Assembly: GCF_001183545.1 (NCBI RefSeq)
Contig: NZ_KQ236688.1
Location: 2,509,149-2,573,148, forward strand
Direction of reading: 5' to 3'
Source: Cellvibrio sp. pealriver
GTDB taxonomy: Bacteria > Pseudomonadota > Gammaproteobacteria > Pseudomonadales > Cellvibrionaceae
Length of the DNA stretch: 64,000 nucleotides
Below, piece by piece: positions 17,226-26,473 of the stretch; within the stretch, counting starts at the first letter, position 1, and every line of letters begins with the position of its first letter. The notes beneath the pieces are model-generated. The model saw only the letters and a program-made list of their open reading frames with translations. It had not been told where the DNA came from and did not search any database. Position numbers and translations under genes: made by a program.

Positions 17226-19373
17226 TCAGTCATTGCCCATATTAAAATTTGCCACTAGTTCACGCTGTGGCAACGAATAAATATTTATCTGATAAGGGCC
17301 AGCTACAGCAGGATGATTCAACCGATAGAATTGCGGATAGACGAGAGGCGATATCAGTTCCAAATCTGATGGCTGCCCCAACTCTATTCCCTGCACTGCC
17401 ACCACGATTCCATCAACCACGACTTCAGCCATTAAATCACTAAAACCAGTCACTGGCTGTACTACATCAGGCGCAGAATAATTTCGGCTACCCAACAATT
17501 TATGCTTGCCTAGCTCAATTTGCAGACCATACTCAACCCATTCATTGTTTTTCACTGAATGAGTACTAGCAGCCGGCTTTTTCGAGGTAGCAGGTGTAGA
17601 GCGAGAATAATTCCAGCTTTTTTTGAAAACGCTATTGGTTTTACTAGCGCGAACATATATCCCATCATAGATTTGATCATTAAATGCATTATAAGCATGA
17701 GGATTTTTCACCAACCCCGTCAGATCGATGAGCTCCGCAGTCACTGTATATACTTTGCCAGTAAGTTGAGTCTCATCTAGCTGAATGCGTTGTTTACCGT
17801 CAAATTCCGGCAGTGCGTTATTATTTAAAAACCAACGAATACTAGTTAAACGGGGATCAAAAGATTTTTCCAACCATATTAGATTCATACCATTTTTTTG
17901 CTCGCTTTTTAGAGACTCTAACAACCCAAGCCCAGCGTAATTTGCCAATACCCACGTCTCTTTATCTACTGCGCTCATGGGCTGCAGGAAATGCAGCATA
18001 AGTGTTGCGTTAGCAGGCCGAAAGTATTTATCAGCGCAAAAGTAGGCTCCCTTGAAAACGCCAATTTCATCGTCAGAACTCGCGATAGCGGAATAGCCGG
18101 GAATATGTATTTCACTGTTAACCCAATGCTTCCACTGAATATTGGCAATCGATCCATTAAAAATGATTTCTATGTTGGGGTAAGATTTAGCACTGTATTC
18201 ATAATTACAATCTTCTGCGTACTCATCGCCCAATCGCGCATGCTTATGTGCAAGCTCATGAAGCAAAACACCTCCTCCGTCTTGCAAATTCATCGTAATA
18301 TGATTTACCGCATTTGCGCGAAACTGCTCACTGTCCAGAACAACAATTCCGCTATACCGTGAAAGAAAATCACCAACATATTGCCAATAGTATTCAGGGT
18401 CTGCCGAGCCTTGCCCGCCATACATTTTTATTTTTCTTTCTGCCGCCACATTGATCACGGCAAAATTCCAATAGTTTGGTTGCGTAGAACCTATTAATTC
18501 ACGAAGAAATGGAATGGCCTCTGATTTTATCCACGTTTGATAATTGGGATCAGTCACTGTGTTTGTTCTGACTAGCACATAAAGAGCCCCTATAGAGTTT
18601 TCAGAGCCCATGTAATAAGTCAAGTCGCCTTTTTCAATCGCAACCCAAAGGGAACCTTCAGCCAACAGAGAATCATTCTCCAGATCTCTCAGTGCGATGG
18701 AAAACAATCCAGCCTTTTCAACATCGGGTATTTCAAACAGAATTTCGGAATTCTTAATTTCAAAAGGAATGTTCACTCCATCAAATGACAGATAGGCATT
18801 TTTTCCTATCAACAAAGATTCACCAGTATCAGGATGAATGGGAAACGGAAGCTGTACTTTTTGATGCAGGGTGAAGACTTGGTCTGCAATACCATTCCAT
18901 TTTGCGTATCTATCTTCCACAGGGGAAACATTGATAATGACTTTTATTTTCTGGCTATTAGACCCGGAAACATTATTAAAATAATAGAAAGTATCTACGC
19001 CAAAAAAATCCGGTTTTGACCGGTAGGAAATTTTCTTATCGTGGTGCAATGGAATTAATTGAGCACCTCCATCGCTATACTGATTTTTGTGGGGCTCCCA
19101 ATTGGCTTGTTCTATTCTAAAATCACTATCAATATCAATTACCATCGACGTATCTTCATCAATATGAAAAACACGTTCGGTAATTGCGGCGGCAGAGCTG
19201 ATTACTGATGAGCTTGAGGACTTACTTGCAGACGTTACGCTTGCAGATGATTGGCTGCTTGAGACTACGGCCGCTTTACTACCGGGAGACGGCGAGGGAT
19301 TGGCTGCACCGCCACCACCTCCACACCCTAAAAAAAATAGACACACGAAAAACGCAAGGCAATGCTTGACCAC
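17226..19373 (-). CDS. Lipoprotein with M64-like metallopeptidase motif
   Basis: This 715-aa protein begins with a lipoprotein signal (C17 in FLGC) followed by a run of glycines and a Ser-rich linker (about 38-62). A beta-sandwich (66-152) resembling cadherin-like/Big_9 domains follows. The catalytic segment reads HELAHKHARLGDEY, with H372, E373, H376 and D383/E384, the pattern of M64 (IgA-peptidase) zinc proteases. Beta-rich domains fill the C-terminal part. It should be anchored at the outer membrane and act on extracellular protein or glycoprotein. The target is unknown. The family call rests on this motif and architecture. Confidence 0.8.
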   Translation of the reverse strand: MVKHCLAFFVCLFFLGCGGGGGAANPSPSPGSKAAVVSSSQSSASVTSASKSSSSSVISSAAAITERVFHIDEDTSMVIDIDSDFRIEQANWEPHKNQYSDGGAQLIPLHHDKKISYRSKPDFFGVDTFYYFNNVSGSNSQKIKVIINVSPVEDRYAKWNGIADQVFTLHQKVQLPFPIHPDTGESLLIGKNAYLSFDGVNIPFEIKNSEILFEIPDVEKAGLFSIALRDLENDSLLAEGSLWVAIEKGDLTYYMGSENSIGALYVLVRTNTVTDPNYQTWIKSEAIPFLRELIGSTQPNYWNFAVINVAAERKIKMYGGQGSADPEYYWQYVGDFLSRYSGIVVLDSEQFRANAVNHITMNLQDGGGVLLHELAHKHARLGDEYAEDCNYEYSAKSYPNIEIIFNGSIANIQWKHWVNSEIHIPGYSAIASSDDEIGVFKGAYFCADKYFRPANATLMLHFLQPMSAVDKETWVLANYAGLGLLESLKSEQKNGMNLIWLEKSFDPRLTSIRWFLNNNALPEFDGKQRIQLDETQLTGKVYTVTAELIDLTGLVKNPHAYNAFNDQIYDGIYVRASKTNSVFKKSWNYSRSTPATSKKPAASTHSVKNNEWVEYGLQIELGKHKLLGSRNYSAPDVVQPVTGFSDLMAEVVVDGIVVAVQGIELGQPSDLELISPLVYPQFYRLNHPAVAGPYQINIYSLPQRELVANFNMGND

Positions 19374-19526
19374 AGAATATCCCTCTTTCTTTTAATTAGA
19401 TGCTTTTTTGGCACTTAAACCACCGTTGCCTATCTCAGGCAGGCCGATGTTTTACTAATTAAAACCCATCCATTGGTGATATACCACTTGGGTGACCAAC
19501 AATCCCGAGCAAAATAATGTAAATCC

Positions 19527-19556
19527 GCCCCGGCAGAAAACAGGATTAGCCGGGGC
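19527..19556 (-). terminator. Intrinsic terminator after the nas fusion gene
   Basis: GCCCCGGC at 19527-19534 and GCCGGGGC at 19549-19556 form an 8-bp perfect GC stem 37 bases beyond the nas stop codon on the minus strand. The following minus-strand bases are only moderately T-rich, so efficiency is uncertain. Confidence 0.55.
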
Positions 19557-19592
19557 TCGCAAACCAGGAAAGCTAAAGAAAGGAATTATTCG

Positions 19593-22500
19593 TTAATACA
19601 CATCGCGCAAATAGCGTTTATCCATATTTAATTTGCGGATGTAGTTGACGGTTTCTGCTTCATCGAAATTGCCGTATTGCTGGATAATATCGCGCAGTGC
19701 CTGATCTACATCTTTGGCCATGCGGCTGGCATCGCCGCATACACAAAAATAAGCGCCCTGCTCTAACCATTCCCACAATTCTGCGGCGCGTTCGCGCATA
19801 CGGTCTTGCACGTAAATTTTTTGTGTTTGATCGCGCGAGAACGCAAGGCTTAATTCATTCAGCACGCCGTCTTTTTGGAATTGCTGGATTTCATCCTGAT
19901 AATAAAAATCGGTGGCAGCGTGTTGCTCCCCAAAGAACAACCAATTTTTTCCGGCATCACCACGAGCCTGGCGCTCTTGTAAAAAACCGCGAAAAGGTGC
20001 GATACCGGTGCCGGGGCCGACCATGATTAACGGTGTATCGCCATTTTCCGGCACGTGAAAATGTTTGCTTGGCTGAACGAAAATAGGCACATCACTATTG
20101 GCAGCACGATCCGCAAGGAAAGTAGAGGCAACACCTTTGCGGATTTTTTTGCTATCGCGGAAACGTGTATAGCGCACAGCAGATACTGTTAAATCAATTC
20201 GGTTCGGCTGCGCTTTGGAACTGGATGCGATTGAATATAAACGCGGCTGGATGCGTTTTAATACCGCGATAAATTCTTCCACACTCGCACGCACAGGAAA
20301 TTCTTGCAAAATATCGACAAGCTGGCGGCCGTAAAGCCAATCCTGTAATTCCTTTTTATGCTCTGCATCCAACAAGGTTTTTAATTCTTGGCTATTGGCA
20401 CGCTCGGCAATGAATTGCAGCGCTTCCAAACTCGGGCGACAGATTTCGTAGTTGTCGATCAGTGCGTTATGCAAGGGTTTTTCATGCGTATCCACTACCA
20501 CTGGTGCATCCGCATTAATATTTAATGCCTTCTCCAATTCGTATACATAATCCGGGCAGTTTTTTGGCCACACACCAAGTGCATCGCCCGCCTCATACGT
20601 AATGCCGGAATCGCCCAGATCAAAACCGAATTGGCGAACATCTTTTCCTGAACCTTCACCGCTTAAACGGTTATTCACCGTCAAACGCGCCACATAGGGA
20701 TTCGCTTTGGTAAAACCGGATACAGCAGATGTAGTAGACCCAGATGTGGTAGGCATAGACGATGAAGTACTCGCAGAATCACCTGTAGAACGGCTGGCAG
20801 CTCCCGATGTGACAATATGCGGAGCCAAATGTTCTTTCAGCTTAGCAAACCATTCACTCGCCGGGGCTTCAAAATCGGTATCGCAATCGACTCGCTCTAC
20901 TAATGCGGTTGCGCCCAAGGCTTGCAAGCGCGCAAATAATTTTTTTCCGTGGCCGCAGAACTTATCATAGTTGGAATCGCCCAGCGCCAGCAACGCAAAG
21001 TGCAATTGGTTTAAAGCCGGTGCGGAATCACTATTTAATTGATTCCAAAAATCGCCGCCGTTATCGGGCGCATCGCCATCGCCGAAGGTGCTGGTGACAA
21101 ATAGCACATACTTATCCTGCGCAAGTTTATCAACTGAATAGTCATTCATGGATTGGACATTCACCGCCCACCCCTGCGCCGATAATTGCGGCGCAAATTG
21201 TTGAGCGAGGCTTTCGGCGTTGCCGGTTTGCGATGCCCACAAGAGCGTGAGTGCCGGTTTATTTGCAGCAGGTACAGCACTCACCCCCATGGGCAATACA
21301 CGCGAAAACATTCCCGCGAGTAAACCATTTACCCACGCGCGATATTCAGCGCTGATAGGTGCATCGGCAGGCAATGCAGGCACCGCTTGAATTAACGCAG
21401 CACTCGCCTGCAAGCCACCCACAAATCCGGACAGATAATTTTTTTCATCAAGGGAAAATGATGGCGCAACCGCATTCGCCACACCGATTTTTTCAGCAAA
21501 CATATTAATCAAACCCGTAGCAGTTGCCTCAGCCACGGGCGCAAAGGCAACCGCTGCAGGCAATTCATAATCGTAATCGTGAGCATCGGAATGTTCGGCA
21601 GAGTGCATTGCGGGGTCAGCAAGACTGTCTTCTGCAAATACCTCAACGCGTTTGAGTGCAACCGCAGCGACTTTTAATTCCGGCTGCTGCGATATGGCAT
21701 CGACTTTGTCGCTGGTGACGGCATTGATGCACAGGTTATCGCCATAGACATCGTTCCAATGAATGGGCGCAAAACAGCAACCGGGCAAGACGCGATCCGT
21801 GACTAGCGCAGGCAAAATGGCATAACCGCGGCGCGAGCGAATTTCTACTTTGTCTTTATTTTTGATGCTCAATTCAAGCGCATCTTGCGGATTGATTTCC
21901 ACAAAGGCGCCGGGATTTAATTTATTGAGCGTGGGAATTTTTCCGGTTTTGGTGAGCGTGTGCCACTGGTGTTGCACGCGACCAGTGTTGAGTACCATCG
22001 GAAAATCAGCACTGGGCATTTCTGCCGGATTTACATGGGGGCGCGCATGGAAAATCGCCTTGCCGGATTCGGTGGCAAATTGCAGCAGCGGCTTGCTGCC
22101 ATCGCTGTGGATTTTCAATGGCTGGTTGATACCAGTATTTAAATAGCGGATCGGATTGCGTGTGGATTCATCATTAGCGCACGGCCATTGCAAAGGTGCT
22201 TTGCGCAAACGTTCGTAGCTCACGCCGCGCAAATCGTATCCGGTTTTGGGGTTGTAACTTTGTTTGATTTCATCAAAAACATCGGATGCGGAATTAAAAT
22301 TAAATCCTTCACTAAAACCCATTTCCCGCGCAACACGCGCAACAATTTCCCAATCGGCCATCGCCTCACCCGGTGGTGAAACTGCCTCTTGCATCAGGGT
22401 GATATTGCGCTCGGAATTGATCATCACCCCTTCCGCTTCGGCCCACAACGCACCGGGCAATAACACATCGGCATAGCGATTGGTTTCGGTATCAAGGAAA

Positions 22501-23810
22501 GCATCTTGTGCGATTACAAGCTCCGCCTTCTGCAAACCCTCAATCACTATTTTGCGGTTGGGAACCGAGGCAACCGGATTGGTGCAAATAATCCAGCAGG
22601 CTTTAATCTCGCCCGCGGCCATGCGCTCAAACATATCCACCGTACCTTTTCCTAATTTGGTACTGATGGAACCCTGCGGAATGCCCCACAGGTTTTCAAT
22701 AAATTCGCGGTCTTGCTCAACCACCAACGCGCGCTGGCCGGGAAGCCCCGGCCCCATGTAGCCCATCTCGCGCCCGCCCATGGCATTGGGCTGTCCAGTC
22801 AGTGAAAAAGGCCCGCTGCCCAAGCGGCAAATTTTTCCGGTCGCCAAATGCAAATTGCAAATGGCGTTGGTGTTCCAGGTGCCGTGCGTGCTTTGGTTTA
22901 ACCCCATAGTCCAGCAAGTCATAAACTCGGGCGCTGCGCCAATCATTTCAGCGGTGCGGATAATCGCTTCAACCGAAAGCCCAGTTATTTCGCTAACATT
23001 TTCCGGTGTGTAGTCGGCTAAAAATTCAGGAAAACTTTCCCAGCCTTGGGTGTATTTTTGAATAAATTCGGCATCGGTTTTGCCATTGTTGTGCAGCAAA
23101 AATAACAGGCCATTTAAGAGCGCAAGGTCAGTGCCGGGTTTGATGGGCAAGAACAGATCGGCTTTGTCGGCCGTGGTGGTACGGCGCGGGTCGGCGACAA
23201 TTAATTTTGCACCGGCTTTGACGCGATCCATCATGCGCAAATACAAAATCGGGTGGCAGTCGGCCATGTTCGCGCCGATCACAAAAAATAAATCGGTGTG
23301 ATCAAAATCCTGATAAGAGCCGGGTGGCGCATCGGAGCCTAACGACAATTTATAGCCCGCACCCGCACTCGCCATACATAAACGCGAATTGGATTCGATA
23401 TTGTTGGTGCGCACAAAACCCTTGCAGAGTTTGTTGACCAGATATTGCGATTCGATGGACATCTGCCCAGAGACATAAAAGCTGAGCGCGTCGGGGCCGT
23501 ATTGGTCGAGGATTTCACGCAGGCGCTTGGCGGTGTAACTGATCGCCTGTGCCATAGGGGTTTTCACCGGATCACGCTGACGTTCACTGCGCACAAACGC
23601 AGATTCCATCCGGCCGGAATTGGTGAGCGCCTGGGCGCTGGTTTGGCCTTTGGTACACAGGCGGCCGAAATTGGACGGATGGTTTTTATCGCCGGTGACC
23701 TTGATGACTTTTTTACCGTCGGTTTCCAGCACCATGCCGCAGCCAACACCGCAGTAGGGGCACACGGAGCGGACAAATTTATGTTCAGTTTTTGGAAGGG
23801 ATTCAGACAT
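19593..23810 (-). CDS. Assimilatory nitrate reductase fused to CysJ-like flavoprotein reductase
   Basis: The start is the ATG at 23810 with GAGGAG upstream; an ATG at 23828 falls at the predicted transcription start. The 1405-aa product joins three parts. Residues 1 to about 740 are a NasA-type Mo-bis-MGD reductase with the [4Fe-4S] cysteines C17, C20, C24 and C52. After a linker, about 860-1000 is a flavodoxin domain (LLWASQTGNAESLAQQF). From about 1050 a CysJ-like FAD/NAD(P)H module carries RLYSIASS and GPGTGIAPFRGFLQER and ends RDVY. The fusion should let NAD(P)H reduce nitrate to nitrite within one cytoplasmic polypeptide. A Ser/Thr-rich linker (about 1015-1050) joins the flavin domains. 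No nirBD or transporter is adjacent. Confidence 0.92.
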   Translation of the reverse strand: MSESLPKTEHKFVRSVCPYCGVGCGMVLETDGKKVIKVTGDKNHPSNFGRLCTKGQTSAQALTNSGRMESAFVRSERQRDPVKTPMAQAISYTAKRLREILDQYGPDALSFYVSGQMSIESQYLVNKLCKGFVRTNNIESNSRLCMASAGAGYKLSLGSDAPPGSYQDFDHTDLFFVIGANMADCHPILYLRMMDRVKAGAKLIVADPRRTTTADKADLFLPIKPGTDLALLNGLLFLLHNNGKTDAEFIQKYTQGWESFPEFLADYTPENVSEITGLSVEAIIRTAEMIGAAPEFMTCWTMGLNQSTHGTWNTNAICNLHLATGKICRLGSGPFSLTGQPNAMGGREMGYMGPGLPGQRALVVEQDREFIENLWGIPQGSISTKLGKGTVDMFERMAAGEIKACWIICTNPVASVPNRKIVIEGLQKAELVIAQDAFLDTETNRYADVLLPGALWAEAEGVMINSERNITLMQEAVSPPGEAMADWEIVARVAREMGFSEGFNFNSASDVFDEIKQSYNPKTGYDLRGVSYERLRKAPLQWPCANDESTRNPIRYLNTGINQPLKIHSDGSKPLLQFATESGKAIFHARPHVNPAEMPSADFPMVLNTGRVQHQWHTLTKTGKIPTLNKLNPGAFVEINPQDALELSIKNKDKVEIRSRRGYAILPALVTDRVLPGCCFAPIHWNDVYGDNLCINAVTSDKVDAISQQPELKVAAVALKRVEVFAEDSLADPAMHSAEHSDAHDYDYELPAAVAFAPVAEATATGLINMFAEKIGVANAVAPSFSLDEKNYLSGFVGGLQASAALIQAVPALPADAPISAEYRAWVNGLLAGMFSRVLPMGVSAVPAANKPALTLLWASQTGNAESLAQQFAPQLSAQGWAVNVQSMNDYSVDKLAQDKYVLFVTSTFGDGDAPDNGGDFWNQLNSDSAPALNQLHFALLALGDSNYDKFCGHGKKLFARLQALGATALVERVDCDTDFEAPASEWFAKLKEHLAPHIVTSGAASRSTGDSASTSSSMPTTSGSTTSAVSGFTKANPYVARLTVNNRLSGEGSGKDVRQFGFDLGDSGITYEAGDALGVWPKNCPDYVYELEKALNINADAPVVVDTHEKPLHNALIDNYEICRPSLEALQFIAERANSQELKTLLDAEHKKELQDWLYGRQLVDILQEFPVRASVEEFIAVLKRIQPRLYSIASSSKAQPNRIDLTVSAVRYTRFRDSKKIRKGVASTFLADRAANSDVPIFVQPSKHFHVPENGDTPLIMVGPGTGIAPFRGFLQERQARGDAGKNWLFFGEQHAATDFYYQDEIQQFQKDGVLNELSLAFSRDQTQKIYVQDRMRERAAELWEWLEQGAYFCVCGDASRMAKDVDQALRDIIQQYGNFDEAETVNYIRKLNMDKRYLRDVY

Positions 23811-24298
23811 AGGGTTGCAACTCCTCATTGGGAGAGGTTTTGCAAGCGTTATGCCAGCCTCCTGATACTGCTTAACAGGGTATCGCCTATGGCAACGCCA
23901 CTCGCCAAAAAGCCGTTAATAGTTATAAAAATCAATAAGTTAAAAACACACATTTTCAGTCAGGCTATTTCCCATCCAAAGTACCGCCACACCAAAAGGC
24001 ACCACCAATGAACACATCAAAAATCAAACCTCAAAATTGGCACTGTTTTAGAACACTTAAAACAACAAGCCATCGCTTCATAATCACCAAAACAGGACAC
24101 AGGCGCACCACAAAAAAGCAGCTCTCATCAATACTATTTCCCGTTATCCGCAGGGGTCACAAAAGAACAGCGCGCGCCAGCACCGGGGGTGAATTTAGTC
24201 AGGAACTGTAATGCTTCGGCAAAACATCCGAAATCGTCCTAAAATCAACTATATTCAATGACATAGTTATAACCACCGATTACACAAGTGGCGCATGA
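23811..24298. other. Divergent promoter region of nas fusion and 24299 gene
   Basis: This 488-bp region holds the sigma-54 promoter at 23841-23856 for the minus-strand gene. Several GCACC/GGTGC-like half sites occur between 23990 and 24110 but none forms a complete NtrC palindrome by eye. A 67-codon plus-strand frame at 24008-24211 has no ribosome binding site or domain and is not called. Confidence 0.5.
23841..23856 (-). promoter_or_regulatory. Sigma-54 promoter of the nas fusion
   Basis: Read on the minus strand the sequence is TGGCATAACGCTTGCA, which fits TGGCAY-N5-TTGCW at every fixed position. The GG (-24) and GC (-12) elements have correct spacing. Transcription should start near 23830, leaving a leader of about 20 bases that contains the GAGGAG ribosome binding site before the ATG at 23810. 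This predicts nitrogen (NtrC) control, as expected for nitrate assimilation. Confidence 0.85.
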
Positions 24299-26146
24299 AT
24301 GAGCATCGACCCACAAATTGAACAGCTACTCAAACGGCTTATTGTGCCTAATCAGGATTTGGCGCAGCTGGGTTTTTGCGGTGGTAATAAAGAGACCCAC
24401 GTAAAAGCCTGGCTGCAAACCTTACCCCTGACCCAGGCACAACAAGTCAGTGGCGCACTCTATGGGGCGATACATGAAGTCAGCCGCGTGCGCATGGGCA
24501 GCGAGCAGCGCCTGGCGATCCTGGAGCTGTTGCGTGTACCTATCCACCAAACACTCAATGGCCTCGCACTCAAGTATTTGAACCAACCACTGATACTGCC
24601 TGAAGCGGCGATGAAAACCGCTACCGTAGCCCAGGCGATCCAAAAACATTTTCTCAATAGCTATCTGATGCTGGTGCGCGAGCTGTGCACTGCTCCGGCG
24701 ATAAAAGACAAACAGGAACTGCAAGCGCTGGTTATCCATAGGGCGATGACTGCCATCGGCTTGTTGATGCTGCGCTCTTATCAACTGTATTTGCCTATCG
24801 CGAGCCAATTATGGGCCGAGCTTCATGCGCTGCATCAAATCGCCTGTTTACTGGACGTGGAGCAACTGCCTGTTGAAGACCGGTTGCCACATCACCAAGG
24901 GCTGAAAACGATTCATGCGGTGTATTTGCGCTGCCTTTTATTGGCCACCGCACGTCCAAACCAATTGCGTCAGGATGAGATTGAAAGCACCTACAACCTT
25001 CTGGAATATTTTGCGCCCGCAGCAGAATTGGTTGACTACGAGGCGACCGGTAAGGAAAACCTGTTTGTGGTACTGACGGACAGCAACCGCCCGCCGTTTT
25101 ACAAATCCCACTGGCGGCCTGCCAATAATCCCACCGGGCAACCGCTGCAAGAGATTCGTACCAGCAATTTGGTCAATAAACTGCAAGACCAACAAAAAGC
25201 AGGGGCTGAGCCTGCCGACGGACAAACGCTGCGCAACCATTTGAACCTCTCGGCGGCACTGACCAAACATCTGGCGCAGGTGTGGAGCCATTTGGCACTG
25301 CGCAGCTTTGAACGGCAGGATGTCAGCGCCGAAATTGAAGTGACCGTCGGCCTGACTAATATCCATTTTTATCTGGCAGGCGAACAGCCATTCAATATCT
25401 TTCTCAACCAAAGTTCGGCGATTAGCGGCATTCCGGAAAAAGGTGCCCTCTATCAAAAACGCGGCGTACAGTTAAAACCCGATAACACCAAAAAAGCGGA
25501 CGACCCTTGGGGCGATGCCTTCGATATTACCGGTACCGCATTGGATGGCCGCGCCTTACCCACATTCAACATTGAAAAGAAGATCAAATCCCAGGAAGTT
25601 GAGAGCTATCAAGGGCAACATCCGATTTACACAGTGCCTTTAATGGATCGCAGCGCAGGCGGTTACGGCCTGGAATGGCGCAACGAAATACCGGTACAGG
25701 TGCGCGCCGGGGAACTGCTCGGGTTGCGTGAATACGGGCGCAACAAATGGTCTATCGGCGTGGTGCGCTGGGCACATCAAATCAAGGGCGCAACGCAACT
25801 GGGTATTCAGATACTCGCACCGCAGGCATTGCCGGTGGGCTTGGCTGTGGTGCACAAAACTGGAGGCTTTGCAGAGTATTTGCGCGCATTACAAATTCCT
25901 GAGCTGCGCGCCATCAACCAGCCCCCCAGCCTGATTACTAATGCCATCTCATTCCATGAATACAGCAAAGCGCGGCTTTATGCACAAGCACAACCGGGGG
26001 TCAGCTACGAGGGGGACAAATCCATCCAATTAACCCAGCGGCTATTTGCTACCGGCTCCTTCAGCCAATTTGGCTTCCGCGAGTTGGCAACAGCCAAGCC
26101 TGAATCCAAAACCAGTAAGGACGATTTTGATTCAGTCTGGGAGTAA
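24299..26146 (+). CDS. Large cytoplasmic protein of the fimX locus (PA4958-like), possible PilZ-like C-terminus
   Basis: This 615-aa protein has no signal peptide or membrane helix. About 1-330 is helical with many Leu/Gln residues. About 470-560 contains GELLGLREYGRNKWSIGVVRW, a pattern that resembles PilZ-type beta-barrels, but I cannot confirm the c-di-GMP RxxxR and DxSxxG motifs. It sits immediately upstream of fimX, a position I recall for a hypothetical gene in Pseudomonas aeruginosa (PA4958, with fimX as PA4959 and serB as PA4960). The conserved neighbourhood suggests a role in type IV pilus or c-di-GMP signalling. This is inferred from context. The start is the ATG at 24299 with a weak ribosome binding site. 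Confidence 0.7.
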   Translation: MSIDPQIEQLLKRLIVPNQDLAQLGFCGGNKETHVKAWLQTLPLTQAQQVSGALYGAIHEVSRVRMGSEQRLAILELLRVPIHQTLNGLALKYLNQPLILPEAAMKTATVAQAIQKHFLNSYLMLVRELCTAPAIKDKQELQALVIHRAMTAIGLLMLRSYQLYLPIASQLWAELHALHQIACLLDVEQLPVEDRLPHHQGLKTIHAVYLRCLLLATARPNQLRQDEIESTYNLLEYFAPAAELVDYEATGKENLFVVLTDSNRPPFYKSHWRPANNPTGQPLQEIRTSNLVNKLQDQQKAGAEPADGQTLRNHLNLSAALTKHLAQVWSHLALRSFERQDVSAEIEVTVGLTNIHFYLAGEQPFNIFLNQSSAISGIPEKGALYQKRGVQLKPDNTKKADDPWGDAFDITGTALDGRALPTFNIEKKIKSQEVESYQGQHPIYTVPLMDRSAGGYGLEWRNEIPVQVRAGELLGLREYGRNKWSIGVVRWAHQIKGATQLGIQILAPQALPVGLAVVHKTGGFAEYLRALQIPELRAINQPPSLITNAISFHEYSKARLYAQAQPGVSYEGDKSIQLTQRLFATGSFSQFGFRELATAKPESKTSKDDFDSVWE

Positions 26147-26473
26147 TTTAGGCAACCACTTGTGAACCAGGGCACAAAACCCTCGACCAGATCGCATAAA
26201 TGGTATGACAAGTTGAGTGAACCTTGGGATTCAGTAATATAACCCGCATCCGGCTCGGTTAATCAAACCACCACGCCAACGCAAGCAGTTGGCGACACAA
26301 GGCTGGCTTTTTTGGATTACTGGCAGGTTTTGGGTGCCCATCAGCACATAAGTTGACTAAAAAGTTGCTGCAAACCCACCCCAAACCCTGTGTAAACGGA
26401 CTCATATGCAAAAAAACGCGCTATAGTCAAAAACACCAAGCGCAGACTATCGCCTTAGCCAATTAGAAGATAT
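26147..26473. other. Intergenic region upstream of fimX
   Basis: This 327-bp gap presumably holds the fimX promoter. A TATAGT hexamer at 26422-26427 could be a -10 element, but no good -35 is found at the right distance. I see no terminator hairpin after the 24299 gene and no ORF with a ribosome binding site. Confidence 0.35.

Noticed and set aside
23445..24011. 188-codon frame on the plus strand opposite the nas fusion start
   Set aside because: Most of it is antisense to the strongly supported nitrate reductase frame, and it would run through the sigma-54 promoter.
24008..24211. 67-codon frame in the nas/24299 divergent region
   Set aside because: No ribosome binding site and no domain; composition fits spacer DNA.
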